A stretch of DNA of 21,009 bases. Origin: Suillus spraguei (Eukaryota > Basidiomycota > Agaricomycetes > Boletales > Suillaceae). Positions 1 through 9,924 of the stretch are shown here, piece after piece (the first letter of the stretch is position 1; each line of letters opens with the position of its first letter). The translations under genes were made by a program, and so were the position numbers. The stretch is from contig JABCPU010000934.1 of assembly GCA_016800925.1 (NCBI GenBank), positions 1 to 21,009 of the forward strand. Reading direction: 5' to 3'. The notes beneath the pieces are model-generated. The model had not been told where the DNA came from. It was given only the letters and a program-made list of their open reading frames with translations, and did not search any database.

Positions 1-489
1 AGGCAAATTGATTTGCACAAGTGTTTCAGGCGGCACGGCCTACAGCTGCTAGAGGCTTATAAATCTATTCTCGAATTTTTTTTTTTTTTTTGCAATGTTA
101 CACCACCAAGATAAGATATGTAAAGTCACCTGCTTCGCTGATTTATTGTCATGTAAAACCTTTAAACTGGATCATGATAGCATTTTACTCCCGCCGATGT
201 AGACACGCGATAAGTATGATACGTGTAAACTATTTACTGGGTACCCAAGCTCGTGCCGCGATAATGAGCATTGAGCTGTTAACAATTATTCTTGCCCACT
301 TAAGATCAATGTGTCGTTTTCACCAGTTTCAGCACTTGATTCTGATTCGCTTGATATTCATCTTATACGGAGCAGTCCTACCCTTGAAGCTTGAAGACAT
401 GTACCCAGTGCGTAAGCAACTACTAACTGGACACGGTCTAGGGAAGGTTACACTTGTACACCATCATGCGTCCTAAAGGTTGATCTAAA
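1..489. other. Flank without recognisable gene
   Basis: There is a run of about 15 T at 78-92 and a TATA-like box near 58-64. An open frame at 90-476 (+) gives a protein with no motif I recognise and composition typical of a chance frame. I see no splice-consistent gene on either strand. Confidence 0.5.
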
Positions 490-1431
490 CTAAATGATAC
501 CAGTAGATCTTGAACCATCGCTGAGCCAAACCTTCAGTTCCCGCACAAGTTTCTTTGCGGTGACCTCTAGCTTCTCATCTCTTGTCCGTGCTACATCCAC
601 AATCGTCCGTTTTCTACCTGAAGTTGTTAGCACAAGACCAACCCCCTCGGCGAGAACGAAATAGAAAGCGCGCTGAACGGCACTGCTATAGGATCCGATG
701 TTCGTTTACTTGTGCTCGCAGATCCAGTTCCGCTGTTATTCAACCTGAAAAATGCTGGACGAGGAAGACGAGACATTCACTCCAGATGGGTTTGTGTGCA
801 CAACCCCCTCGCGGATACCATAGTGTCGAACGAGGTCTTCGAGCCGGCTGCGCGGTTGCATGAGGTCGAAAGGTCTTTAAAAGAATCCTCTCTCTCGAGG
901 TGAAAACATGAAGTCATCAACCATAACATCTTCGTGGACTTTGAGTGCGATGAAGAGGTCGAGAACTTTGGTCTCTCGTTGCAGGGTATCACAAGAGGAC
1001 GTAGAGGCCGAGGAAGAAAATGGGAATGGATCGGATGAATAGGGAGGACGTATCATCGAATTGTATGCAGGTAAATATGTAGAGCGCAGCACATGCTCAC
1101 ACGCTTCAACATTGGCAATGTAAGTTCCGGCCGTCACGTCGAAGGACTTGATCAGCACGCACCAACGTAAAATGAGTGATTAACCAGTCGGAGTTGTGTG
1201 GAGAGCCAGCAAAGTGTCTTCCTCTGCCGCTCGATCTTTCCCTCGTCAATCCCAGGTGTTTGTGGAAACGTCATATACACGATCTTCAACAATAGGTTGC
1301 GAAGGTAGGTCAGATGGCCTCGTTGCCTCATGATATTCACCAGGGAAGGGAGGTGGGGGTAGAGTGCTAGCATTAGGGACATAGGGAGGGGGTGGAACAG
1401 ATTGCATGCACTTCTCTTCGACGATGACCAT
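490..1431 (-). pseudogene. Broken copy of a conserved uncharacterised Agaricomycete protein
   Basis: Starting from the ATG at 1431, the product begins with a Pro-rich stretch (PPPPYVP, LPPPPFPG). It continues in other frames with KIVYMTFPQTPGIDEGK, RQRKTLCWLS and LRLVNHSFYV. After a 59-nt intron (1104-1162, GTGCGT donor) come HVLRSTYLPAY, LIRPPYSSDPFP-like residues, RETKVLDLFIALKV, FDLMQPRSRLEDLVRHYG, VPFSALSISFSPR and finally GRKRTIVDVARTRDEK to a stop at 490-492. From memory this order matches a protein conserved across mushroom fungi with no known function. The frame breaks near 1310, 905, 871, 745 and 643; at least three breaks fit loss of one base in a homopolymer. The intron and peptide order survive, so decay looks fairly recent. 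Its function is unknown and no intact product can be made. Confidence 0.6.
1104..1162 (-). other. Retained intron inside the broken gene
   Basis: The donor GTGCGT and a nearby CTGAT branch-like motif are followed by the acceptor GAAG. Splicing joins the frame of FYV to that of ACEHVLRSTY in phase 1. It supports the gene model around it. Confidence 0.5.
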
Positions 1432-2344
1432 AATATGATGTATGTCTGCTGATGGCCTTTATATTAGATAAACGAAGTTATTCTGGTCTCCGGAAGTAGT
1501 ACGATCTGCTGTGAAAGCCGCGCAGTGATTCAGAGTATGCAGAAAACACAGATGTGGAAAAATCAGGTTTGACCTGGTCAAGAGGCTTGATGGATGACCA
1601 AAGAGCACCATTCTATCATACCTTCCTTGACATAACCTCCACAGTAATACTGCCGCGGTGCATTGCTTTGCACAGCATCACGTAACTGCTTTCTCAAGAA
1701 TTTTAGTCACTGATACAAGGTAACTGATGCAGTCTTCCGCAAGTCTCAGACACATTCGTCGAAGTACGACCAGACTCAGGTGTACACGGAACCCGTGGAT
1801 AACGCGTAAAGTACAAGAATTGTAAACTACTCATATTGTGAAATATTAGTGCTTTCGGACGGGTTTCTACGTAACCGAAATATCATAAATCATACGCGCG
1901 CTGTGTCAGTCTCAAGCTCTGAGTTGCTGGTATACTCTAAATCCAACAGTAACTCCCACTGCCCAGACCTCTCCTGTTCCAAGCGGGTACTATCATTCGA
2001 CGGGAAATGCACAATTTTTACTTATTGCTGAATAGCAACACAACAACAACACATATTCGTATCGGATCTACTGTAGTGTATACATTAGGTCTCTGGCATT
2101 GGGCCCAACAAGAATTTTTTTATTTTGTTGCGAGCTTGTTGCAGCGGCAGCTCTGGAAGTTGAGATGTCGAAAACACAATAGAAATGCACAATTTCGTCA
2201 CACTATGTCACACATGGCACCTCGGCCAATACACGATGATACTCGAAGTCCGACAGCGCACAAAGCAAACGAAAGTCCAGTGTTCCACATCGTTCGTAAC
2301 TTCAATAACGAGCTCAAAATCAAATTTAATTGAGGAAATAATAC
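1432..2344. other. About 900 bp with no supported gene
   Basis: Only short open frames occur. On the minus strand around 1900-2000 there is a stretch rich in Glu and Leu codons that reads like coding sequence, but I found no start, splice sites or family resemblance. An imperfect hairpin (CCTAGTA / TACTAGG) at 2344-2362 marks the downstream end of the next feature. Confidence 0.4.
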
Positions 2345-2656
2345 CTAGTAATAAATACTAGGATGCGCTGAGTGATCATTACTTGCTGAAACTCTACTTA
2401 ATGGTGCAGGAAGGCCATGCAGGCGGTAAGGCATATATCTGCCAGTGGACGGTCCAGCTTGTAGCTGTGGTGGGAGGTCCGGTAAGGCTCCAAGAGGATG
2501 AGCCTCAGAAGGGGCTGGCGCTGGCTGCCCCAAATCGTGGCCCGCTACCTGGATAATGGAGGGGGTATGCAGGTGGTGGATTAAATGAAGGGAAGGGCAG
2601 TGGGCCATTCATTTGCTGTGCCGCATGACTCAAGAAGGGAGCACCGGTGTGTATAC
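2345..2656 (-). pseudogene. Frameshifted Pro/Ser-rich exon, family unknown
   Basis: The minus strand shows an acceptor (GCTGATAAT branch, then CTGAATAG) ending at 2657. It is followed by an open frame reading GAPFLSHAAQQMNGPLPF and a Pro/Tyr-rich run that stops at SASPF. One base over, the frame continues as PSEAHPLGALPDLPPQLQAG, then RYMPYRLHGLPAPL, to a stop at 2345-2347. An extra C in the CCCC run near 2511-2514 would explain the switch. The two halves join smoothly in composition, so I read them as one C-terminal exon of a low-complexity protein. I do not recognise the family and could not find the upstream exon. It could instead be an intact exon with a sequencing error. Confidence 0.4.
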
Positions 2657-3715
2657 CTATTCAGACATTATCAGCAATGAAATAAACATGAAAGTAAGTG
2701 CTGGTGTGTGCCGATTCTGCCGAATGCACAAAAAAGCGGAGACTCAATGAAGCCGAGGTGTGATTTCCCAATCTAGCCTAACCGTCACGCTTTGCTCATG
2801 AATTGTGAATAGCATACTGTGGTGGTGTTCTATTGACATGGAAACACCTGGAGTAGCTTCAGAATGGTGTATTTTATATATGTTGAAGTTTCTATGTTGA
2901 TAGGTTAATGGGATCGCGGTGTATCTTGGATTTAGTGTTCAAAAATCACTCATTTTGGGTACACTCGCACGATGTTTCATCTCGGGAAGGCTTCACAGCA
3001 CCGATTTTAAATATTCGATTTGGTAGTCTTATTGAGCATATACTAATACTTGTCCTCCAGCTGTTCCGAATGAAATATGTGTAGAGTGGTGAGCTCTGGA
3101 GTGCATTGTGCATTACCCATCGATTGTGCATTCCGGATCAGGTAATAGTACCTCTTGAATCAAATTATTGCCGTAAATATCATTATTTCCCAATATATAT
3201 ACGGTCGCATTCGAACTTCAATTGGAGCTATTTCTAGTAACTTACATAAATCTATGACTACCACAGCGTCCGCAAACCTTTCCCATCCATATCAAGCCCA
3301 TCTGTGATGAGAGAAGAGAGGAGCATTTGAGCGGACAGGCATGGCCTCCGCGTCCTCCCTTGCCTCGTTTAACTTTAATTTTTCACGATGCTCTCTGCTA
3401 GAGATTTTGTTTGAGGACCTTGTACCCCTCTCGCCGGCCGGCGGCGAGAGATACGCGATTACAAAAATTGAATGTAGAATGGGTTGGCATTAGCGTGCTC
3501 GTACTAGCAAATTCAAGTTCATACCCATCATCGATGCAGTAATAAATGGTTGTAAGACCTGCGAGAAGACTCGGATGGTGAATGTGACGAACGACAACTT
3601 CATATCTTCAATCACTAGATACCACTATGGGATCAGTGCGTCGATGAATTAATGATGTTTGCAATAGAAGAACTCTAGCTTACTGACGAAGCTGTATCTT
3701 CCAAGCCCTCAATTG
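2657..3715. other. About 1 kb without recognised gene
   Basis: A short frame of 50 codons at 3341-3493 (+), starting MASASSLASF, is too short and motif-free to support. It overlaps a GC-rich perfect hairpin at 3428-3450 (9-bp stem CTCTCGCCG / CGGCGAGAG, 5-nt loop). The rest is AT-rich with no splice-linked frames that I can follow. Confidence 0.4.
3428..3450. repeat. GC-rich perfect inverted repeat
   Basis: A 9-nt arm CTCTCGCCG and its exact complement flank a GCCGG loop. It is isolated in AT-rich DNA and has no gene assigned to it. Confidence 0.7.
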
Positions 3716-5025
3716 TCAACTATCAAGTAACCAAAAACCTCCCAACATGCGTGGACAAGTACCCCACTCCCTCGCTACGGCAGGTACTGAAAGAGCCATC
3801 AATAGGTCCCAGGATAGACAATTTATGGAAGTGGTTGGGAGATTCGCGGCAGGAGATCGATGCTCTGGTCTGAGGAATCCATTGCTTTCAGTCTCAAAGG
3901 TACCCTGGTCCTTAAGATCTGTAGCATAAATCTCCAAGAATGGACACGGTTTCACGTATGCGTGCCGACAAGGAAAGTATGATCGTCCAGTAAAGACATT
4001 GAGCTGGCGGATGAGGGTGTCATGCATCCATCATGCCGCGGGGTGTAATATGGAGGCGCAGGTCATCACATGACTTCATCATCTTGATGATCAACGCCAG
4101 GTATAGTATAAGTGTGCAAGTGAAGTTGCTTACCTGCTACTGGAGAAAGCTGGCGTATCAAGTCGGAGGTTGGTAGAAAACCAGTCCTGCGGACCCCAAG
4201 CTGACTTTCCAATAGTGTTCAGGCGACAATCAAAGAGTGATAAAGCAGATAATGAGAAGATCTAGGTGACGATGTCGGAGAAGCGATGGTTGCAGACTAC
4301 ATCGCAGAGTTTTGATGTAGACCAAGCCTGCGTCAGAGAGGAGTCCGTGAGCTCAGAGAGACTGCAATGCACCAGGCATAAAGTCGGGAATAGATAATGG
4401 GTCTATCGTCTCCATGTTCATCACTGCAAGTCCGTCTGGCGAAGGCGTACACATCAGGCTGAGGGGTCATACATAATCGGTGAGCATCTGAACAGCCCGG
4501 TGCCACCCTCCTCACCACCCCACTTGATATAGCTCAGGAAACATTCATGGAGCTCAGTTGCGCGTCGATTCTGCTCCTGGAAGATGGGGTCTTTGACTAT
4601 CGTGGCCCATACGGTACCGTACTTCTCATAGCCAGCCTTGAGAGCGCGGTCCTATTCCTCAGTAAACGGACGACGCTTTTTACCATGCGTTTTCTCAAAG
4701 ATGGAATGTCCATCTGAGAGAGTTGATCAAACTTCACTGGAGATGGGTCTTCGCATTGTGGAAGTGTTCCTTGTATGCGTCAGAGAAGTAAGTGCGAAAT
4801 CTGGCAGGACAGTGAGCAGGAGAGGGTATGGGTTGGACGTCGATTCTGATCGGGAGTGGTTCATTGAAGTGGTTCCGGTACAGGTGCCGATCATGATAGA
4901 ATGGAGATGACTCATCAGATCAAGAACGGACATAAATTCATACTGCGAGAACTTCGTAAAGACAACTCGAAAAGCTTGCTGTTCGGTGTTTGCCGAAGAT
5001 GATCGATCGACTCCTTGATTCCGGG
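3716..5025 (-). pseudogene. Relic of a Myb/SANT-domain transcription-factor-like gene
   Basis: Reading the minus strand from about 5025, fragments appear in order: TEQQAFRVVFTKFSQYEFM, then SVLDLMSHLHSIMIGT, NHSRSESTSNPYP, LTHTRNTSTMRRPISSEV, FDQLSQMDIPSLRK and HGKKRRPFTEE. Next come an in-frame TAG at 4652-4654 and DRALKAGYEKYGTVWATIV, KDPIFQEQNRRATELHE. The KRRPFTEE-to-RATELHE block has the spaced Trp and charged residues of a Myb/telobox-like DNA-binding domain. Downstream pieces (PLSIPDFMPGALQSL, ELTDSSLTQAWS, HRFSDIVT, GTFETESNGFLRPEHRSP) resemble the Ser/Thr-rich tail of the same Agaricomycete family, from memory. The frame changes several times, and the stop replaces a Glu expected in the domain. 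No intact product is possible. Its job would have been DNA binding in the nucleus. Flanking exon limits are approximate. Confidence 0.65.
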
Positions 5026-5344
5026 TAATTGACCAGGTAGTCCCAACTACTACTGTCCTCTTAGACTCATTTATCTGAGAGGAATTTAGTACGCCTCATT
5101 TTCATCTGGCGCATCAACAAATCAACTACATAATTCCAAACAACAAGGCTCACTTCTTCAGTGTCTTTCACCTAAACTTAGTTCGTCCTCGATCTGGGTC
5201 ATTTATTTGTCGCATCGCCTCATTATTGACGATTTGCAGTTGCTTCGCCGATCTGTCAAACTCAAAAGGTGGGCTTCTAGCTTTCTAATCATTTCCATCT
5301 CAAGGTCATTAGCGCGACAAATATAAGTCCCAAGTCGCAAGCAT
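5026..5344. other. Spacer before duplication unit A
   Basis: No gene is seen. The 5' part of the Myb relic may reach into this stretch, but I could not align it. Resemblance to the second duplication unit begins only near 5345. Confidence 0.35.
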
Positions 5345-5364
5345 ATTCATGTGTTCAAACTCGA

Positions 5365-5625
5365 ATGTCTGGTACGGCCACGGAGTCGTTCAAATTTCTT
5401 GTGCGGATCACCCACACGAGCATGATTCATCGTGCTGGCTCAAATCCTGGAATAGGTGCGTTTCGGCCTTTCATGCCATTAGTACTAGAAAAAAGCAGCT
5501 GTCCTATCTGTCGTCCACTCGTCGCAGCGCCTCACGCTATAGCGAGACTTGATCCACTCATTCTTGGTGCTCCAAGTTTCTCGTCTCAGTATCGCCCTGC
5601 ACTACAGGCGACTGCTGAGCTTTGA
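5365..5625 (+). pseudogene. Eroded F-box-like gene fragment, copy A
   Basis: The open frame has no recognisable product by itself. Its start (ATGTCTG) and body line up with 14350-14610, where the first exon reads KLPVRIILTMMSHLAGQ and resembles an F-box motif. Here the motif is largely lost (KFLVRITHTSMIH). A GTGCGT donor-like site follows at the matching point. I read this as a dead F-box-type gene carried in the duplicated unit; the chance of a meaningless frame is considerable. Confidence 0.3.
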
Positions 5626-6324
5626 TACAGGAGCCAATTCCTTTTACTGGCTGATCAGCTGAGCAGATCTGGCAATAGTGAGGCCACAGTGGAAGGAAGA
5701 GACGATAGGTGACCGGTTGGAGGACGTTTCTTTTGCAAGTGTCCATGTAACATATCGTCGAATGTCTCGAATCTATCCGTCCAGAAACTTGCACGCGTAT
5801 CAATAGTACGATGTGCCAGAAAGCCTGATAACAACGACGGCCTATCAGTGATTGTGTCCATCACAATTTTGTTAGGCTCAGCGAGAGGTCGACTTGAGCA
5901 TGAGTCGAGGAGGTACTGGAAGATTGCTGAACCCTTTGTAAGTGCAAGTAATCAGTTTTAAAAATCGTGGGTGGCTAACCATAAGAAATGATCATGGAAT
6001 GCTGTCGTACATTAAGTGCACGTCTCATTGGCGCTGGTTAGTCGAGGATCCACGGTGCAGAAGCTTGATCTTAACGAGTACTAGTTATGACTTAAAGTTA
6101 CGAGTCTCCCTACCCTAACTGCTTAAGCAGAAGACGAAGCTGTAATCGAGTCGGATACACGAGAGCATCGGTGAACATTGAAAACATACATGACAAAATA
6201 TACGAAAACGAAATAGCTGAAACGCAAGAATGTATCCGAGTCATTTGGACAACAAGATGAAAGAGGATCGCAGATCAACAACTCGTGAATATGTACCAGA
6301 CGACAGCAATATAACCCAGTAGAG
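5626..6324. other. 3' flank of the CHAT gene, copy A
   Basis: This stretch is alignable to 14612-15314 at clearly lower identity than the CHAT coding region. No independent gene is seen; small frames are not shared by the partner. It should contain the CHAT 3' untranslated region. Confidence 0.5.
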
Positions 6325-9300
6325 CTACACACCAATATGAACAAAAACCATCCTCTGCTCAAGCGGCACTTCCGTCTTCACGGCGTGCGTAGCACAGTTG
6401 AGTGCCCAGGCCGCCCTCGTACAGTTCATGACAACGCCCTCCTTCGAAGGTTTGAACATATATTGGTAGAAAGCTTCAACGACATGTTTTGCAACAGAAT
6501 CGTCGACCTCCCACAGCGTGCCAACGACGCTCTTGAACCCCGAAAACTGGAGACCAGCTGCGAGATGAATCACTTCATCGGGCGTTTTCTCATCGCCGAC
6601 GGCGGTATGACAAGCGGATAAGAATGCGAACTCGGCGTGCGGAATGTCCCTCTCCATGATATCGAGCAGCGTCAGATGTTCATCTCTCATCACGAAATGT
6701 GAATGGTAAGGTTGCACAGGGTCCTGCTTGCCATGACAAGCGAGGTGCACCCACGTATTCTGCTGCAAAGCTTCAAGTGCACCTGCTCGTGTCGCTGCAT
6801 CACCAGAAATAATGGTTCGGCTGGCAGTCGCAGGGACGAGGTCATGGACAAGCTCGAGCTCGCTGTCGACGGCCAAGAGCGCCTTGCCCTTCCCTGCACC
6901 CGGTTGACCTTGCCCGATCGCTACGAAGGATGGAGGTACACGCTTCTTCATCAACTGTCGAGATCTAACCAGAGCCGAAAGTGTCGGTGTATAAGAGCAG
7001 ATGTAGAGATCTTCTAGGCATGGCTCCTTAGAGCGATCTGGCTTTGTTAGAAAGGGGTTGGCTGCGTGCAGAGGAATGGACGTGAAAGCGGCAGTTGGAC
7101 ATAGCCAGATTCGAGAGCGACGCTTTAGCTTGAGGACGCGCTCGAGTACGTCGATGATGGGTAGCATGATCTCATCCCATAATATCCGCGAGAGTACTAT
7201 TAGATCTGTCCTCGACTCCGTTGGGTTCATCCGAGATGCCTCTCGTATTGCTCTGCCGAAGCGATCCTTGAGAGTCTTCAGATCTGCGAGAGCGATGGAG
7301 GGAAAAGGAACATGATGAGGGTTTCGTCCTGTCGGGACGATGATGGCGCCGCATGAGTATTGACTGGCAATGAAGATGATGACCGGGCCATGGCGCGCTG
7401 CCACTTGCAGGTCTTCATACAAAGGTGGTAAGAGGAACCGCGAGAAGGCTCGAAGATCACGTATCTCGGTTACCGCAGCTTCCCATTCCCTTGTAAGTCT
7501 CCTATATTCTATTGCTGCTCGATCAGCAGCAGCTCTGTCGGTGCCGGCTGCGGAACCCTGAGCATTAGACAACTGTTTGCTAAGATGCAAGAACTTTCGA
7601 GCTAGTTCGGGACTGGTAGACTCGAGGTCTTCGAGTGGTGTCCTGAGTCGAGAAGCCAATGTCCATTGCTGGCCACGACCCTGTTCTCCAAGTTCAACTG
7701 CTTGTCGTAGATTCCCAGTACGTGTGGCACATGAGGCTGCATCTACAGGAAGTGATTGTGCACCGAGAAAAGCGCTTGCAGCTTCACGGCGTGAAGTTGC
7801 CGACGATCGTGTTGCCAAATGATCATCCAGAAGCTCAAAAAATGCTGAGTATGCCTCCAGTGCGGATTCATGATCATACTGCTCCGCTGCAACGGTCCAA
7901 TTATACGCCTCTTGGATGCGTCCTGGAAACCCTTGAGTAGGATGCCTTGATGCGAGTCTGAAGTTCTCTACAGCGAGCGACAAATCAGCAGGGTCGTGTA
8001 CAATCTGGTAACGAGACAAATAGGCCTCCTGCAGTCGCATGTAGCTGAAATACCTGTCTGGGTGCAGTGAAGACAGAGCCGACAATGATTGTTGGCAAAG
8101 AGAAATGGCCTCCTCGACATCTTCATTCTCCTGAGTTTGCCTGAAACGAGAGCAGAGCACCGAGCTCAAATTAAAAAGAATTATATGGCGCTCTGGATGA
8201 TCAAGCCGCTTTAACCGAAGGGATTCGCGATACAGATCAATGGCCTCGTTAAGATCCTCGCTGACATCCAATTTGTTATATCTAATTTTGAGCGCGAGGG
8301 CAAGGTTGTTAAGCGTCGTGTCACGAGTTGGATGACCAGGTGGGCACAATGCCAGTGCCTCTCGACAGAGGCTGACAGCTTGGGTGATGTCATCAATGTC
8401 ATCGTGTTCGCTGAAACGGGTCCTAAGGGCGCGCCCTAGATTGCCCAATGCCAAATAACGAAAATTGTGCCCAACAGGGCATAGGCGCAGTGCTTCTTCG
8501 TACAAAGAGATGGCCTCATGGAGGTCATGAGGTTTTCCTTGCTGGCCAAAGCGGGCCTTGAGTGAGAAGGCCAAGTTGTTAAGGTAGCCATCACGGTCAG
8601 GATGTCCCTCAGGACACAGAGACACGGCTTCACGACGAAATTGTATGCCTTCGTCTAAATCTTCAATGTTGCCGCGTTGTGTAAATCGTGATCTGAGATC
8701 ACTTGAAAGTATGTCAAGTGCTTCTGGACGGAGTGGATGGTCCAAAGGACAGAGGTCGAGGATGACTCTTCGAAAGTGGATGCCTTCATCAGATTCATCT
8801 TTTGGAAGATTGTTGCATTCGCCGATCACATGATCAACACCATTCTTCCCTGCCGCGATGCTGCGAAGGTAGGTGCCTTCTGGACAAAGAGGCAGTAGCT
8901 CATGATACAGTTGGGCGGCTTCGCGGATGTCGCCAGCAGTATCTTTCTTGTCGCGACACCAAGTCAGGGCTTCAATGAGATTATATAAAGATAAGGAATG
9001 ATCGACATGGCGCCGCGGACGCAATGCAAGGGCATCGCGGAAGAGGGAAGTGGTAGCGTCAACATCTTGAAGATCCTTGCGAATATAACCTTTAAGGCGG
9101 GCCCACGCGAGGTTGGTGAGAGCGGCTGCATGGTCCGGATGGCTGGCCGGACACTGGTCCAGAACCAATTGAAAATGTTCCACGGCATCGTTCAAGTGAG
9201 AGACATCTTCGTTCATCATGTATAAGGCATATTGTGCGTGGCCCGCATCTGTGTGTCGAGCAATCTCACAGTCTATGAGGGACTATAGTTGGTGCTCTAT

Positions 9301-9924
9301 CAGCAAAGCTAACAGGACAGAGACCAAAGTCACTCACATCAGACAATGTACCAAGTTGATCGTCGCGAGCATATACAATGACAACTTTCAGTGTGAGGAA
9401 AGGGTGAACATCGCCCACGGGTGGGAAGGATAAATCTACAAGATGTTAGTATACGTGCATGGACGAGCAGTAAGTCACTCACCGAATGGTTCATCTCCAC
9501 GATCGAGTAGGTCATCCCACGATATTTGAACTTTGCCGATGACTTCTCCATTTCCTAGCATTCGATCGGCCTCGTAGGACGCCCTGATTTCCACTGATAA
9601 TGTAGACGACCCATGTGATGAACTATAAACCGATGATCAGTTCTCGCATCGCCAGAAAGTTTGCGTGGACTTTACAGATCGACAGTATTCCCCCACGCCG
9701 CAGATTCTTCGGATGATAAGACACTGATGGCCGATTTCCATCGTCTGCTCGAATCGTTATTGATGGAGACGTAAATGCCAGCAGGTATACGCTCGGAGGG
9801 GACTCGAAGATTCTTTCCGTTGATGACTGTAGATATAGTATTAGAATCATGAAACAGACACAGAGGTAATATGGAGGGACTCGCTTTCAAGTGTGATATA
9901 TTGGCTTTCTAAGCTACAAGGCAT
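6325..9924 (-). CDS. C2-TPR-CHAT protein (caspase-fold peptidase family), copy A
   Basis: I read five exons: first exon from ATG 9924, then about 9826-9676, 9622-9483, 9435-9338 and 9282-6325. The three 3' introns are 53, 47 and 55 nt with GTAAAG or GTGAGT donors. Exons 2-4 encode a C2-like beta-sandwich (GIYVSINND, RRWKSAISVL, GEVIGKVQISWDDLL). Exon 5 starts with CEIARHTDAGHA and then has about eight TPR-type repeats (pattern DLNEAIDLYRESLRL), followed by the CHAT domain. The likely catalytic pair is His in VHLACHGKQ and Cys in FLSACHTAVGD, residues 829 and 870 counted from Met at 9219. The protein is about 1,135 residues. CHAT proteins are cysteine peptidases of the caspase/separase fold; the fungal substrate is unknown. 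One codon (Gly of RSGKEP) is missing relative to copy B. The joint of exon 1 to exon 2 is out of frame by any GT-AG choice I could find, so the N-terminus is uncertain. Confidence 0.85.
9283..9337 (-). other. Intron of CHAT copy A, before the TPR exon
   Basis: GTGAGT donor, GCTGAT branch and CTATAG acceptor, phase 0. It joins QLGTLSD to SLIDCEIARHTDAG. In copy B the donor is GCGAGT (18272-18326). Confidence 0.85.
9436..9482 (-). other. Intron of CHAT copy A, after DEPF
   Basis: GTGAGT donor, perfect ACTAAC branch and TTGTAG acceptor, phase 1. It joins RGDEPF to DLSFPPVGDVHPFLTL and is conserved in copy B (18425-18471). Confidence 0.85.
9623..9675 (-). other. Intron of CHAT copy A, within the C2-like domain
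   Basis: GTAAAG donor, CTGAT branch and TTATAG acceptor, phase 2. It joins NTVDL to SSHGSSTLSVEI and is conserved at the same place in copy B (18612-18666). Confidence 0.8.

Noticed and set aside
90..476. 128-codon open frame at the left end
   Set aside because: No motif, no splice support, composition of a chance frame; no TATA-to-ATG arrangement that is convincing.
3341..3493. Short frame MASASSLASF of 50 codons
   Set aside because: Too short, no homologue recognised, and it crosses the GC hairpin.
4333..4518. Possible protein-kinase motif (PDVYAFA) on the minus strand
   Set aside because: Neighbouring frames give the tail of the Myb-like protein (PLSIPDFMPGAL, ELTDSSLTQAWS) in the right order; the kinase-like word has no other kinase blocks around it.
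6337..6621. Plus-strand frame of 94 codons opposite the CHAT domain, also present at 15327-15611
   Set aside because: It is a shadow of the conserved CHAT coding strand; its preservation follows from near identity of the two copies.
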